A stretch of DNA of 33,947 nt from Candidatus Saccharimonadota bacterium (GCA_017516075.1 JAFWDS010000034.1:1-33947); one strand, 5' to 3'; positions 1 to 7,986 are shown, counted from the stretch's first letter. Numbers and translations are program-made. The notes: generated by a model not told the origin, from the sequence alone.

Positions 1-1480
1 AATCGAGCTTCCGGTGAAGTCGTCATATAAAAAAGGTCTCAATACTCTAGAATCATTTATCGCAACTCGTGGTGCTCGTCAAGGTCAGGTGTCTACGGCG
101 CTTCGTACTGCGGACTCTGGTTATCTAACTCGTCGTCTTGTCGATGTATCGCAAGATGTATTCACAACTGACGAGGAAGCGGAGGATCCTGGCTATACAG
201 TTTATAAGAGCGAGTCTGAAGAATCTGGTATTAGCTTTGTGGCAAGAATCGCTGGCCGTTATACGGCGGAAGTAGTCCCGGGCTATCTAGAAGCAGACGA
301 GCTTATTACTAAAGAGATGGCTGAGCAACTTGATGCTGATGAAAAAATCACATCTGTTAAGATTCAATCGGTACTTACAACTACGGCTACCGAGGGTGTG
401 CCACGTAAGGCTTACGGTGTAGATATGTCTACTCGTGCGCTCGTGGCGGCCAATGAGCCGGTAGGCGTAATTGCAGCGCAGTCTCTTGGTGAACCTGGTA
501 CTCAGCTGACGCTTGATACTAAGCACGGTTCTGGTGTGGCGGGCTCTGGTGCTATCGCAAGAGGTCTTCCTCGTGTGGAAGAGCTTCTTGAGGCTCGTAC
601 GCCAAAGGGTCAAGCCTATATTTCACCAATTGATGGCGTGGTAGAAGTTTGGGAGGATGGTAATCATTACGTGGTACAAGTTTCCTCGCAGGCTGGCAAT
701 TCAGAGAAATTTGAACTTGAAGGTCGCAAACCTACTGTCAAAGATGGTGCGAATGTCAAGGCTGGCGAAGTTTTGGCTAAGAAGGCTGGCGGCAAGTCTA
801 TCATTAAGGCTCCGCACGATGGCGTGGTTCAACTTGTCAAAGATGCTATCATATTGGTCGAATCTGCTGGTGCAGTATCTAGAATTGAGATACCTGGCGA
901 TGCGGAACTTGTGGTGAAGTCTAATGATTCAGTAAAGGCTGGCGATAGACTCACAACTGGTTCTTTGAATCTACAAGATTTGATGAAATATAAGGGCATT
1001 GAGGAAACTGAGCGCTATATCATGAATGAGGTCTTGGCTGTGTATTCGGCACAGGGTCATGAGATTTCGCCAAAACACCTTGAGATTTTGGTACGTCAAA
1101 TGTTCTCTCGTGTTCGTATTGAAGAGCCTGGTGATTCGGAATTTGTGTCTGGCGACATCGTTTCTAAAGCATCGGTAACAAGCATCAATCGCGAACTTGA
1201 GGCAGAAGGTAAGGCTCCGGCGACTTACACTCAGTTGCTACTTGGTATTACCAAGGTGTCTATCTACTCGGATTCGTTCCTCTCAGCGGCGTCTTTCCAA
1301 GATACTACTCGTGTACTTATCAATGCTGCTATCAATGGTCGCGTAGATCATCTTAAAGGTCTTAAGGAGAGCGTCATCATTGGTCGTAAGATTCCTGTGG
1401 GGACTGGGGTTGCGCCAATTGAAACGCTGGAAGTTCCAGATAGCCATATGCCAACTGAGCAAGATTTGGAAAATCTATAA
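1..1480 (+). CDS. rpoC: RNA polymerase beta' subunit, C-terminal part (5' truncated by window)
   Basis: This is the catalytic beta' subunit of RNA polymerase. The reading frame is open from base 2, so the gene enters from upstream; a GTG at 14 is not a real start. The text matches the C-terminal third of RpoC: the bridge-helix region (GARQG, TADSGYLTRRLVDV), then VIAAQSLGEPGTQLTL with the trigger loop, then the jaw and the conserved C-terminus. Two oddities are visible. The second zinc site has no Cys: where most bacteria have GVCxxCYG this protein reads GVPRKAYG, and the upstream Cys is also absent. The trigger-loop core reads TLDTKH, where E. coli has TMRTFH, so Arg933 and Phe935 equivalents are replaced while the His is kept. 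The gene ends at TAA 1478-1480 and is followed by terminator-like hairpins, so secY is a separate transcript. Confidence 0.97.
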   Translation, partial: IELPVKSSYKKGLNTLESFIATRGARQGQVSTALRTADSGYLTRRLVDVSQDVFTTDEEAEDPGYTVYKSESEESGISFVARIAGRYTAEVVPGYLEADELITKEMAEQLDADEKITSVKIQSVLTTTATEGVPRKAYGVDMSTRALVAANEPVGVIAAQSLGEPGTQLTLDTKHGSGVAGSGAIARGLPRVEELLEARTPKGQAYISPIDGVVEVWEDGNHYVVQVSSQAGNSEKFELEGRKPTVKDGANVKAGEVLAKKAGGKSIIKAPHDGVVQLVKDAIILVESAGAVSRIEIPGDAELVVKSNDSVKAGDRLTTGSLNLQDLMKYKGIEETERYIMNEVLAVYSAQGHEISPKHLEILVRQMFSRVRIEEPGDSEFVSGDIVSKASVTSINRELEAEGKAPATYTQLLLGITKVSIYSDSFLSAASFQDTTRVLINAAINGRVDHLKGLKESVIIGRKIPVGTGVAPIETLEVPDSHMPTEQDLENL

Positions 1481-1485
1481 GAGCT

Positions 1486-1571
1486 TGGCCTTTTCTCCGG
1501 GGGTAGAAAAGGCCAGCAAAAGAGGCTAGTAAGAAAATCGAACCAGAAGTGAATTCCGGTTCGATTTTTGT
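1486..1571 (+). terminator. Two hairpins after rpoC, the second a rho-independent terminator
   Basis: The first stem pairs GGCCTTTTCT (1486-1495) with AGAAAAGGCC (1505-1514). The second pairs AAAATCGAACC (1534-1544) with GGTTCGATTTT (1558-1568), followed by TTTG-TTT. The second has the stem plus T-run of an intrinsic terminator and would end the rpoC transcript. Confidence 0.8.
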
Positions 1572-1577
1572 TTATAG

Positions 1578-1604
1578 CTAAATAATTGCGTTGCAATTAT
1601 TTAG
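1578..1604. promoter_or_regulatory. Perfect 12-bp inverted repeat overlapping the secY -35 box
   Basis: CTAAATAATTGC, a 3-nt spacer, and its exact complement. The right arm contains the TTGCAA -35 hexamer of the secY promoter. It could be a dimeric-repressor operator or simply the last hairpin of the rpoC terminator region; it lacks a T-run, which slightly favours an operator. Confidence 0.5.
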
Positions 1605-1619
1605 AAGGTGTGGTATTAT
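1591..1619 (+). promoter_or_regulatory. secY promoter
   Basis: TTGCAA at 1591-1596, 17-nt spacer, TATTAT at 1614-1619 with an extended -10 TG. The predicted transcript starts near 1626 and has a short leader with an AAGAGG ribosome binding site before the ATG at 1646. Confidence 0.7.
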
Positions 1620-1645
1620 AGAAGGAAGAAGATTAAGAGGTTTTT

Positions 1646-3070
1646 ATGCATTTCAAGACGATATTCAAATCCCTAAAGAACAAAGACATGCTGAAAAGAG
1701 TGCTGATTATCTTGGGTATTCTTGTGGCTTACAGATTGCTGGCGCAAATTCCGGTACCGATGGGTGATGCTTCTACGTTTAAGGAAGCGGTGTCGAATTT
1801 GATGGCAAAGTCGGACTTTTCGAATTTCTTGAACTTGATTTCAGGCGGTGGGTTGGCATCGTTTAGTATTATTCTGGTGGGTTTGTCGCCGTATATTACA
1901 GGATCGATTGTGATTCAGCTTCTTACTAAAGCGATTCCGCGTCTTGAGGAATTATCAAACGATGGTGAGACGGGTCGTCGTAAAATCAACCAGTGGACGC
2001 GTATGCTTACCGTACCTTTGGCGGTGATTCAATCTATTGCTTATATATTCATTTTGTATCAGACTACCACTTCGGTGGGGGTGACGGATTTTGTGCCGAC
2101 AACGGGCGACTGGATTTTGTCAGTGGTATCAATGACGGCGGGCTCGGTGATTTTGATGTGGCTTGGCGAGCTTATAACTGAGCAGGGGATTGGCAATGGC
2201 ATTTCGATGATTATCTTTGCGTCAATTATTTCACAGATGCCTACGACTTTTGCTTCGCTTGGAGCGATGCTCGCGGATACCGAGACGTTTGGTGAGCTAA
2301 ACTTATTTGGTGTGAACTTCCCGGTGAATGCGGTGGCGTTCTGGATTGTGCTCGGATTTATTATTGCAATGCTGGTGGTGATATATCTATTAGTGAAGTT
2401 AAACGAGGCGCAGAGAATTATCACAATTAACTATGCCAAGCGTGTGCACGGCAATTCATCTTATGGTGGGATTCGCTCAATTTTACCAATTAAGCTCATC
2501 GCGGCAGGTGTGATTCCGGTGATTTTTGCGACAGCATTTTTGTCTTTGCCGGCGCTAGTGGGGCAGGTGATTACTTCGGTAGACCCCGGTAATGAAATTG
2601 GTACGAACTTGACGCAGATTTTCTCGGCACCGAGCGCAAGTAATTTTGCTACGCAATATCCAGATGGGCTTACGGCGCAGTGGTTTATATATCCGGCGAT
2701 GTATTTTGTGCTAGTATTTGCATTTACGTATTTTTACACGTCAATTATCTTTAATACGAAGGAAATTGCGGATAACTTACAGAAGCAAGGTGCATTTATT
2801 GAGGGGGTACGGCCCGGTGGTAAGACGGCGGAGTATTTGAGCAAGGTAGTAAATCGACTAGATTTGTTTGGCGCATTGGCGCTCGGATTGATTGCGATGT
2901 TGCCATTTATAACCGATTTTGTGTTTATTATGGCGACGGGTGCGCCGATTGGTTTGTCGATTTCTGGTACCGGGCTTCTCATTGTGGTGACGGTGGCACT
3001 AGAGAATCTAAGGTCGTTAGATTCTAGAGCGTTGATGATAACTTACGATGATTTTAAAAACGAGTCATAA
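1646..3070 (+). CDS. secY: Protein translocase subunit SecY
   Basis: SecY is the channel subunit of the Sec translocon in the cytoplasmic membrane. It exports the signal-peptide proteins found later in the window and inserts membrane proteins. At 474 residues it is slightly longer than usual, because of extended periplasm-side loops. Visible signatures are the N-terminal FKSLKNKDMLKRVLIILGILVAYRL segment ahead of TM1, the SGGGLASFSI plug region, the GLSPYITGSIVIQLL motif of TM2, the cytoplasmic AQRIITINYAKR loop and the C-terminal GGKTAEYL region; about ten hydrophobic segments are seen. The gene has its own promoter and an AAGAGG site before the ATG. In many bacteria secY is followed by adk and map; here a sortase gene follows directly. 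Confidence 0.97.
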   Translation: MHFKTIFKSLKNKDMLKRVLIILGILVAYRLLAQIPVPMGDASTFKEAVSNLMAKSDFSNFLNLISGGGLASFSIILVGLSPYITGSIVIQLLTKAIPRLEELSNDGETGRRKINQWTRMLTVPLAVIQSIAYIFILYQTTTSVGVTDFVPTTGDWILSVVSMTAGSVILMWLGELITEQGIGNGISMIIFASIISQMPTTFASLGAMLADTETFGELNLFGVNFPVNAVAFWIVLGFIIAMLVVIYLLVKLNEAQRIITINYAKRVHGNSSYGGIRSILPIKLIAAGVIPVIFATAFLSLPALVGQVITSVDPGNEIGTNLTQIFSAPSASNFATQYPDGLTAQWFIYPAMYFVLVFAFTYFYTSIIFNTKEIADNLQKQGAFIEGVRPGGKTAEYLSKVVNRLDLFGALALGLIAMLPFITDFVFIMATGAPIGLSISGTGLLIVVTVALENLRSLDSRALMITYDDFKNES

Positions 3071-3071
3071 A

Positions 3072-3761
3072 ATGAGTCTAGAATTGGGTGTGAGCTGGAA
3101 AAGAATTGTTAAATGGGTGGTAGTAGTACTCTTGGTGGCGCTGGTGGCCGGGTTTTTCTTGAGGGTATTGATCTGGGAGGACGGCTATTATCGCGAAATG
3201 GAGGGGAGCGAGCGTGACATAGTAGAAACTGCGAAGGTTGAGGAGCCGGAGGAACTAGTAGAGGTAGCACCAACGGAGGAAGAAGTATATGAATATATTG
3301 TAGCGCCAGATATGCCAAGGTATCTCAGAATTGATAAATTAGGGATTACGGGCGCACGAATTATTCCGATGGGGATTAATGATGATGGGGCTCTCGCTAC
3401 GCCAAATAATATTTTTGACGTGGGATGGTATGAATCGTCTGGTAAGCCTGGGCAGGGTGGAACTCTGGTGATCGATGGGCATAATGGTGGCCCAAATGTA
3501 TATGGAGTGTTTAAGAATTTGCCAAACCTTGAGGTGGGAGATATTATTGTAGTAGAGCGGGGTGATGGCGAGGTTTTTGAATATTCTGTAGTGGAAAATG
3601 TAGAAGTATCGTTAGATGAGGCCGATACGTATATGGCAACGGCGATGCGCTCGCCGGAGAGTGGTAAAGAATCAGTAACATTGATTTCTTGTACCGGCGA
3701 ATGGTCTAACGCGAGATATACTTATCTTTCGCGACAATTCACCAGAGCGGTGCTGATATAA
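3072..3761 (+). CDS. Membrane-anchored sortase (class E/F-like)
   Basis: Sortases are extracytoplasmic cysteine transpeptidases that cut a C-terminal sorting signal and join surface proteins to the envelope. The product has a basic N-terminus, one TM helix (about residues 11-30), an acidic spacer rich in Glu and Val, then a sortase domain from about residue 85. The catalytic set is visible: His137 in VIDGHNGG, Cys207 in TLISCTGEW, and a C-terminal Arg (Arg221 or Arg225) in the last strand. TPNNIFDVGWY-SGKPGQGGT resembles class F. I chose ATG 3072, just after the secY stop; an in-frame ATG at 3048 would overlap secY, and neither has a good Shine-Dalgarno. The gene probably shares the secY transcript. 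A plausible substrate is the giant surface protein at 24639, which ends in a sorting-like tail. Confidence 0.88.
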   Translation: MSLELGVSWKRIVKWVVVVLLVALVAGFFLRVLIWEDGYYREMEGSERDIVETAKVEEPEELVEVAPTEEEVYEYIVAPDMPRYLRIDKLGITGARIIPMGINDDGALATPNNIFDVGWYESSGKPGQGGTLVIDGHNGGPNVYGVFKNLPNLEVGDIIVVERGDGEVFEYSVVENVEVSLDEADTYMATAMRSPESGKESVTLISCTGEWSNARYTYLSRQFTRAVLI

Positions 3762-3822
3762 ATAGCTTGTGGAAAAGTCGCGGGCGAAATGAAAAAATGG
3801 TGAAAATTCGCGAAAATGGGGG

Positions 3823-3851
3823 TTGCGAGGTGGGAAATTGTGTGGTATAAT
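3823..3851 (+). promoter_or_regulatory. Promoter of the infA-rpsI operon
   Basis: TTGCGA at 3823-3828, 17-nt spacer, perfect TATAAT at 3846-3851 with an extended TG. Transcription should begin near 3858, only about 7 nt before the ATG at 3865. The AGGAG at 3852-3856 would then lie upstream of the transcript start and could not serve as a ribosome binding site. Confidence 0.8.
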
Positions 3852-3864
3852 AGGAGAGTAATTT

Positions 3865-3876
3865 ATGGCTAGTTAA
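3865..3876 (+). other. Three-codon mini-ORF (Met-Ala-Ser-stop) in frame with infA
   Basis: ATG GCT AGT TAA, then AAG GAA GTG in the same frame as infA. Reading through the TAA would give a normal-looking IF-1 N-terminus (MAS-x-KEVIKLTG). Changing the single T at 3874 to A would restore MASKKEVIKL. It is therefore either a nonsense change in the true start region, a sequencing error, or a minimal upstream ORF with re-initiation at GTG 3883. Confidence 0.6.
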
Positions 3877-3882
3877 AAGGAA

Positions 3883-4089
3883 GTGATTAAGCTCACAGGC
3901 ACTGTTGTTGAAGCATTGCCGAATACCCAGTTTCGGGTTGAACTCGAGAATGGTCATATTATTGTTGCCCATATGAGCGGGAAAATGCGAAAAAATTACA
4001 TTCGTCTCGTGCCGGGTGACAGGGTTGAAGTGGAGTTAACACCCTACGATTTAACGAAGGGTCGTATTTCATTTAGACTCAAAGATTAA
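3883..4089 (+). CDS. infA: Translation initiation factor IF-1
   Basis: IF-1 is a small OB-fold protein that binds the 30S A site during initiation. The body is canonical: [51 protein letters not shown]. Length from the first usable start is 68 residues, close to the family norm of about 72. The only open start is GTG 3883, with AAGGA directly before it (spacing too short to be good). The usual ATG lies 18 nt upstream in frame but is cut off by a TAA at 3874-3876. First gene of the operon; rpmJ follows after a 108-nt spacer with a hairpin. Confidence 0.9.
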   Translation: MIKLTGTVVEALPNTQFRVELENGHIIVAHMSGKMRKNYIRLVPGDRVEVELTPYDLTKGRISFRLKD

Positions 4090-4125
4090 TATTAACCGTC
4101 GTAATTTGCGAAATTAAACTGCGAA

Positions 4126-4141
4126 CCGAAATTCTTTTCGG
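4126..4141 (+). promoter_or_regulatory. Hairpin in the infA-rpmJ spacer
   Basis: CCGAAA, tetraloop TTCT, TTTCGG, inside a longer possible pairing between 4097-4107 and 4160-4170. It sits in the only long spacer inside the operon, just before rpmJ-rpsM. In E. coli, S4 autoregulates the alpha operon through a structured leader before rpsM; whether this spacer plays that role cannot be decided from sequence. Confidence 0.35.
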
Positions 4142-4197
4142 GGAACGGAATAAAAGATGTAAAATTACGGCATAACAGGAAAGGATATTTTAACACT

Positions 4198-4314
4198 ATG
4201 AAAGTACGTGCGAGTGTTAAGAAAATCTCACCTGATGATATCATAGTTCGCCGGAAGGGTGTGCTACGTGTCATCAACAAGAAAAAACCTAAGAATAAGC
4301 AAAGGCAGGGTTAA
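4198..4314 (+). CDS. rpmJ: 50S ribosomal protein L36 (bL36), zinc-free form
   Basis: A 38-residue protein translated from 4198, too short for most ORF filters. It starts [14 protein letters not shown] and ends [10 protein letters not shown], the invariant ends of bL36. The family's Zn ligands (three Cys and one His in the C+ form) are missing: the Cys positions are occupied by residues such as Ser, Asp and Asn. This is therefore a C-minus L36. It has an AGGAAAGG ribosome binding site and is followed 5 nt later by rpsM, the usual order. Confidence 0.95.
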   Translation: MKVRASVKKISPDDIIVRRKGVLRVINKKKPKNKQRQG

Positions 4315-4319
4315 AACAT

Positions 4320-4706
4320 ATGGCTAGAATAGCTAGTGTAGTAATTCCGTCGGATAAGCAAGTGTGGATTGCACTGACTTATGTGTATGGAATTGGTCGT
4401 ACGACCAGCAAAAAAATCCTTGCGGAGGCTAAAATCGAGCCTACCACTCGGGTGAAAGATCTCACCGAGGCTGACGAACAAAAAATCAACGACATTATTT
4501 CTGCGAAATATCATGTTGAAGGTGATTTACGGCGCCTCGTGAGCAACAATATTAAACGTTTAAAGGACATCAATTCTTACAAGGGTGTTCGCCACAAGGC
4601 TAAATTACCGGTCAACGGCCAGCGTACTCGTACGAATGCACGTACACGTAAGGGTAAGGCGATCGCGGTCGGTGGTACACAACCAAAGGCAGCAAGTAAG
4701 ACTTAA
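4320..4706 (+). CDS. rpsM: 30S ribosomal protein S13 (uS13)
   Basis: S13 lies in the head of the small subunit and contacts the P-site tRNA and the A-site finger bridge. The 128-residue product begins [26 protein letters not shown] and carries the conserved [24 protein letters not shown] segment near its C-terminus; the length is normal. It follows rpmJ by 5 nt and precedes rpsK by 8 nt in the standard alpha-operon order. Confidence 0.97.
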   Translation: MARIASVVIPSDKQVWIALTYVYGIGRTTSKKILAEAKIEPTTRVKDLTEADEQKINDIISAKYHVEGDLRRLVSNNIKRLKDINSYKGVRHKAKLPVNGQRTRTNARTRKGKAIAVGGTQPKAASKT

Positions 4707-4714
4707 GGAGTAAT

Positions 4715-5146
4715 ATGGCAGAAGAAGTTAAAAACGAAGTTGTTTCGACTGAGCCTAAGGCTTCAAAGTCTAAACAAGCAAAAAAAGGTAAGAGAATTGT
4801 CAACGCAGGAGCGGTGCACATTCAAGCTACCTTTAACAATACAATTGTCAGCGTAACCGATAAAACTGGCGGGGTGCTTGCGGCATCTTCGGCTGGTGCG
4901 AATGGTTTTCGTGGTTCTAAGAAAGGTACAGCTTTTGCGGCTGGTGTTGCAGCCGAGAAGGCGCTCGAAACAGCCAAGAAAAATCATGCTCTAAATTCGG
5001 TTGATGTGTACGTATCGGGGATTGGTTTGGGACGCGATGCCGCGATTCGAGCGATTTCGACGGTAGGTATTAAAATTGACAGTATTACGGATGTAACCCC
5101 GACCCAGCACGGTGGTGTGCGGCCGAAGGGAGAAAGGAAACCATAA
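4715..5146 (+). CDS. rpsK: 30S ribosomal protein S11 (uS11)
   Basis: S11 sits on the 30S platform near the mRNA exit. The core is canonical: AHIQATFNNTIVSVTD-type text (here VHIQATFNNTIVSVTDKTG), GFRGSKKGTAFAAG, and the C-terminal DVTPTQHGGVRPKGERKP. It is 143 residues because of a Lys/Glu-rich N-terminal extension of about 25 residues. AAGGAG stands 5 nt before the ATG. The stop overlaps the rpsD start (TAATG), implying translational coupling. Confidence 0.97.
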   Translation: MAEEVKNEVVSTEPKASKSKQAKKGKRIVNAGAVHIQATFNNTIVSVTDKTGGVLAASSAGANGFRGSKKGTAFAAGVAAEKALETAKKNHALNSVDVYVSGIGLGRDAAIRAISTVGIKIDSITDVTPTQHGGVRPKGERKP

Positions 5147-5763
5147 TGGCTAGGGATGTTTCTCCAATTGTAAAACAGAGCCGTCGCGAAGGTTTTGCGC
5201 TCGCGCCAAAGGCTCACAAAATTATGGCAAAGAAGTCTGGTATTCCGGGCGAGCACGGTGATATGCGTGCAAGAGGTGGCAGTTTGTATCTCACGCAGCT
5301 GCGTGAAAAGCAAAAAGTGCGTCGTATGTATGGATTACTGGAAAAACAATTTGCTAAACTAATGGGCGAGGCTGTGAGAGCTGAAGGTTTGACTGGTGAA
5401 AAATTGCTAGAATTCTTGGAAAGAAGAGTTGATAATGCAGTATTTCGTGCAGGTTTTGCCCTCACTCGTAGACAAGCTAGACAATTAGTTTCTCATGGAC
5501 ATTTTCTATTGAACGGTCGCCGAATCGACATTCCATCGATTAGGCTCAACCCGGGTGATGTTCTCGAAGTACGTCCAAGATCAACAAAGACAGAGTATTT
5601 CAAGAATCTTCCGAATATCATCGGAGCTGCTAACGCTACTCCACTTTCATGGATGAAGGTCGACGGAAAGAAAATGAAAATTGAAATCACTGGGCTTCCA
5701 AAGCGCGAAGAAGCGGAAGCTGGTATAAATGAACAATTAATCGTTGAGTATTACTCACGCTAA
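5146..5763 (+). CDS. rpsD: 30S ribosomal protein S4 (uS4), zinc-free form
   Basis: S4 is a primary 16S rRNA-binding protein that nucleates 30S assembly; in many bacteria it also represses the alpha operon. The 205-residue product has the S4 RNA-binding domain around residues 92-150 (LERRVDNAVFRAGFALTRRQARQLVSHGHFLLNGR). The N-terminal domain has no Cys, so it is the zinc-free type, as are L36 and RpoC here. The start overlaps the rpsK stop by one base, and rpoA follows after 8 nt. Confidence 0.97.
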   Translation: MARDVSPIVKQSRREGFALAPKAHKIMAKKSGIPGEHGDMRARGGSLYLTQLREKQKVRRMYGLLEKQFAKLMGEAVRAEGLTGEKLLEFLERRVDNAVFRAGFALTRRQARQLVSHGHFLLNGRRIDIPSIRLNPGDVLEVRPRSTKTEYFKNLPNIIGAANATPLSWMKVDGKKMKIEITGLPKREEAEAGINEQLIVEYYSR

Positions 5764-5771
5764 GGAGAATT

Positions 5772-6722
5772 ATGACTACAAAAAACATTCATGAAGCAAA
5801 ATTGGCTGAAGTCAAAGAACTCAGCAAGACTAGCGCTGAATTTGTAATTAAGCCGCTCTATCTAGGGTATGGTAATACGCTTGGGAATTCTCTGCGTAGA
5901 GTATTATTGTCTAGCGTTAAGGGTGCTGCTATTACTGCTTTTTCGATTGAAGGCACTACGCATGAGTATGCTACGATTCCTGGAGTACGCGAAGATGTAG
6001 TTGATATTATGCTAAATCTCAAGAATATTCGTTTCAAGATGCATACTGATGCGCCTGTGGAATTAACGCTTGAGATGAAGGGCGAAAAGCAGTCCGAGAA
6101 GGATGGTGATAAGCGTGTAGTGGCTGGTGACATTAAATTGCCAGCAGAAGTTGAGGTGGCTAATCCAAATCAAACCATTTGCCACATTGATGATCCCAAG
6201 AAAACCATCAAAATGCATTTTGTGGTTGAGACTGGACGCGGTTATTTAACTATCGAGCATGCTAGCGCTGAGCGTATTCATTCGGATATGATTGCAGTTG
6301 ATGCGGTATTTACTCCGGTACTCAGGGTTCGCTACAAAGTAGAGAATACCCGTGTTGGTCAGGATACCAATTTACAGCAATTGACTCTTACCGTTGATAC
6401 CGATGGTACGATTACACCAAAAGAAGCTTTTGAAGAAGCAGCTGCGATATTGGTTAATCAATATACGGCTCTGGCTGGTTCGACCAAAGTTGATTCGGCG
6501 CCAGTGCCAGGTTCTAATGCGGACGAGGATGATTCTGGATTAATGTTGCCAATCGAGGAGCTTGATTTGTCTGCACGTACCGCTAATGCACTTCTCAATA
6601 ATGATATTAGGACGATTCGCGATCTCGTGACTTTGTCGGAGACCGATCTTAAGGATCTTAAAGGATTTGGGCAGAAGGCGTTAGACGAAGTAAAAGAAAA
6701 GTTAACGGAGTTAAATATTTAA
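5772..6722 (+). CDS. rpoA: RNA polymerase alpha subunit
   Basis: The alpha subunit dimerises to start RNA polymerase assembly, and its C-terminal domain binds UP elements and activators. The 316-residue product has the N-terminal assembly domain (LGYGNTLGNSLRRVLLSSVKGAAITAF, EYATIPGVREDVVDIMLNLK) up to about residue 230. A flexible acidic linker follows (about 235-252, NADEDDSG). The C-terminal domain (LDLSARTANALLNNDIRTIRDL...LKGFGQKALDEVKEKL) includes the helix-hairpin-helix-like DNA-binding residues. AAGGAG precedes the ATG. Confidence 0.98.
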   Translation: MTTKNIHEAKLAEVKELSKTSAEFVIKPLYLGYGNTLGNSLRRVLLSSVKGAAITAFSIEGTTHEYATIPGVREDVVDIMLNLKNIRFKMHTDAPVELTLEMKGEKQSEKDGDKRVVAGDIKLPAEVEVANPNQTICHIDDPKKTIKMHFVVETGRGYLTIEHASAERIHSDMIAVDAVFTPVLRVRYKVENTRVGQDTNLQQLTLTVDTDGTITPKEAFEEAAAILVNQYTALAGSTKVDSAPVPGSNADEDDSGLMLPIEELDLSARTANALLNNDIRTIRDLVTLSETDLKDLKGFGQKALDEVKEKLTELNI

Positions 6723-6723
6723 T

Positions 6724-7149
6724 ATGCATCGCCACAGTTATAAAGGCCGAAAATTTGGCCGAAAGACCGATCAGAGATTGGCACTTACGCGTGGGTTGAT
6801 GTGCTCTCTGATTAAATATCAAACTATTACTACGACTTTGGCTCGTGCCAAGGAAATTCGTCGCGATATGGAAAAGCTAATTTCGAAAGCTCGTAAAGGT
6901 GGCCTACACAACCGTCGGATTATTATTGCGCGCCTTAATGATATCGAATGTGCTGATCTACTTGTCGACGTGATTGCGCCTCAGGTTAAGCGTGATTCTG
7001 GATATCTTCGAATCGAACATGCTGGTTTCCGTAGGGGGGATAATTCTGAGATGGGTACGATTAGTTTCGTAGATGATATCAATTTCGAAGAAGCTCCAGC
7101 TCCTGAAAAGAAGTCGGTGAAAAAGTCGGAAAAGAAGGAGGCTAAATAA
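6724..7149 (+). CDS. rplQ: 50S ribosomal protein L17 (bL17)
   Basis: L17 borders the peptide exit tunnel of the large subunit. The N-terminus MHRHSYKGRKFGRKTDQRLALTRGL and the middle RAKEIRRDMEKLISKARKGGLHNRR are diagnostic. It is 141 residues, with a Lys/Glu/Pro-rich tail after residue 120. It begins 1 nt after the rpoA stop and overlaps rplM by one base (TAATG). Confidence 0.97.
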   Translation: MHRHSYKGRKFGRKTDQRLALTRGLMCSLIKYQTITTTLARAKEIRRDMEKLISKARKGGLHNRRIIIARLNDIECADLLVDVIAPQVKRDSGYLRIEHAGFRRGDNSEMGTISFVDDINFEEAPAPEKKSVKKSEKKEAK

Positions 7150-7574
7150 TGAAAACTTATAGTCAAAAAGGTTCAGAAGTTAGCCGTGAATGGTATTTGA
7201 TTGATGCGTCGAGCATGCCGCTTGGCAAACTCGCTGTCGTCATTGCCGATAAATTAATGGGTAAAAGTAAAGTTACTTACACTCCTCATATTGATAATGG
7301 TGACTATGTTATCGTAATTAATGCAAAGGATGTAGTGGTGACTGGTGACAAGATGGTACAGAAAAAGTACTATCGCCACAGCGGATATCCTGGTGGGATC
7401 AAAGAGCTTAGCCTAAAGGAAGTGATCGAAAAAGATCCGTCTCGCGCAATAGTCGAGGCAGTTAAGGGGATGCTTCCAAAGAATAAGTTGGCTAGTGAGC
7501 GTTTGAAGAGGCTTCGCGTATTTGCTGGAGCTGAACATACTCACGCGGCCCAGAATCCAAAGGAGATTAAATAA
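7149..7574 (+). CDS. rplM: 50S ribosomal protein L13 (uL13)
   Basis: L13 is an early-assembling 23S rRNA-binding protein. Conserved segments are the N-terminal REWYLIDASSMPLGKLA, TPHIDNGDYVIVINAKDVVVTG, YRHSGYPGGIK and GMLPKNKLASERLKRLRVF. The length of 141 residues is typical. It is coupled on both sides by TAATG overlaps with rplQ and rpsI; rplM-rpsI is a conserved bacterial pair. Confidence 0.97.
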   Translation: MKTYSQKGSEVSREWYLIDASSMPLGKLAVVIADKLMGKSKVTYTPHIDNGDYVIVINAKDVVVTGDKMVQKKYYRHSGYPGGIKELSLKEVIEKDPSRAIVEAVKGMLPKNKLASERLKRLRVFAGAEHTHAAQNPKEIK

Positions 7575-7975
7575 TGGTAGCTACGAAGAAATACACCTAT
7601 GGCTTGGGACGCCGCAAGTCTGCTACGGCAACTGCACGTCTCTACAAGGGTAAGGGTGAGATTACAATTAATGACAAACCAGCATTAGAATACTTGTCTC
7701 ACAACAAGACTTATCTAGCTGAGATTACTGATCCTTTGGCGCTTGCGGGGAAGCAAAAGGATTATGACATCACTATCTTGGTAAAAGGTGGTGGTCTCGC
7801 TGGGCAAGTCGACGCGATTAAGCTTGCGATTTCGAAAGCTCTCGTACTTGAAGCACCGGACCTACGTCCAATGCTCAAGAAAGCTGGATTTACTTCGCGC
7901 GATCCGAGGGAGAAGGAACGCAAGAAGTACGGTCTCAAATCGGCTCGCCGACGCGAACAGTTCTCGAAACGTTAA
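7574..7975 (+). CDS. rpsI: 30S ribosomal protein S9 (uS9)
   Basis: S9 reaches the P-site tRNA with its C-terminal tail. GLGRRKSATATARLYKGKGEITIND, KGGGLAGQVDAIKLAISKAL and the terminal RDPREKERKKYGLKSARRREQFSKR are canonical, ending in the expected Lys-Arg. It is the last gene of the operon; a very large palindrome begins 12 nt after the stop and may end the transcript. Confidence 0.97.
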   Translation: MVATKKYTYGLGRRKSATATARLYKGKGEITINDKPALEYLSHNKTYLAEITDPLALAGKQKDYDITILVKGGGLAGQVDAIKLAISKALVLEAPDLRPMLKKAGFTSRDPREKERKKYGLKSARRREQFSKR

Positions 7976-7986
7976 TCGCAGTAGTA

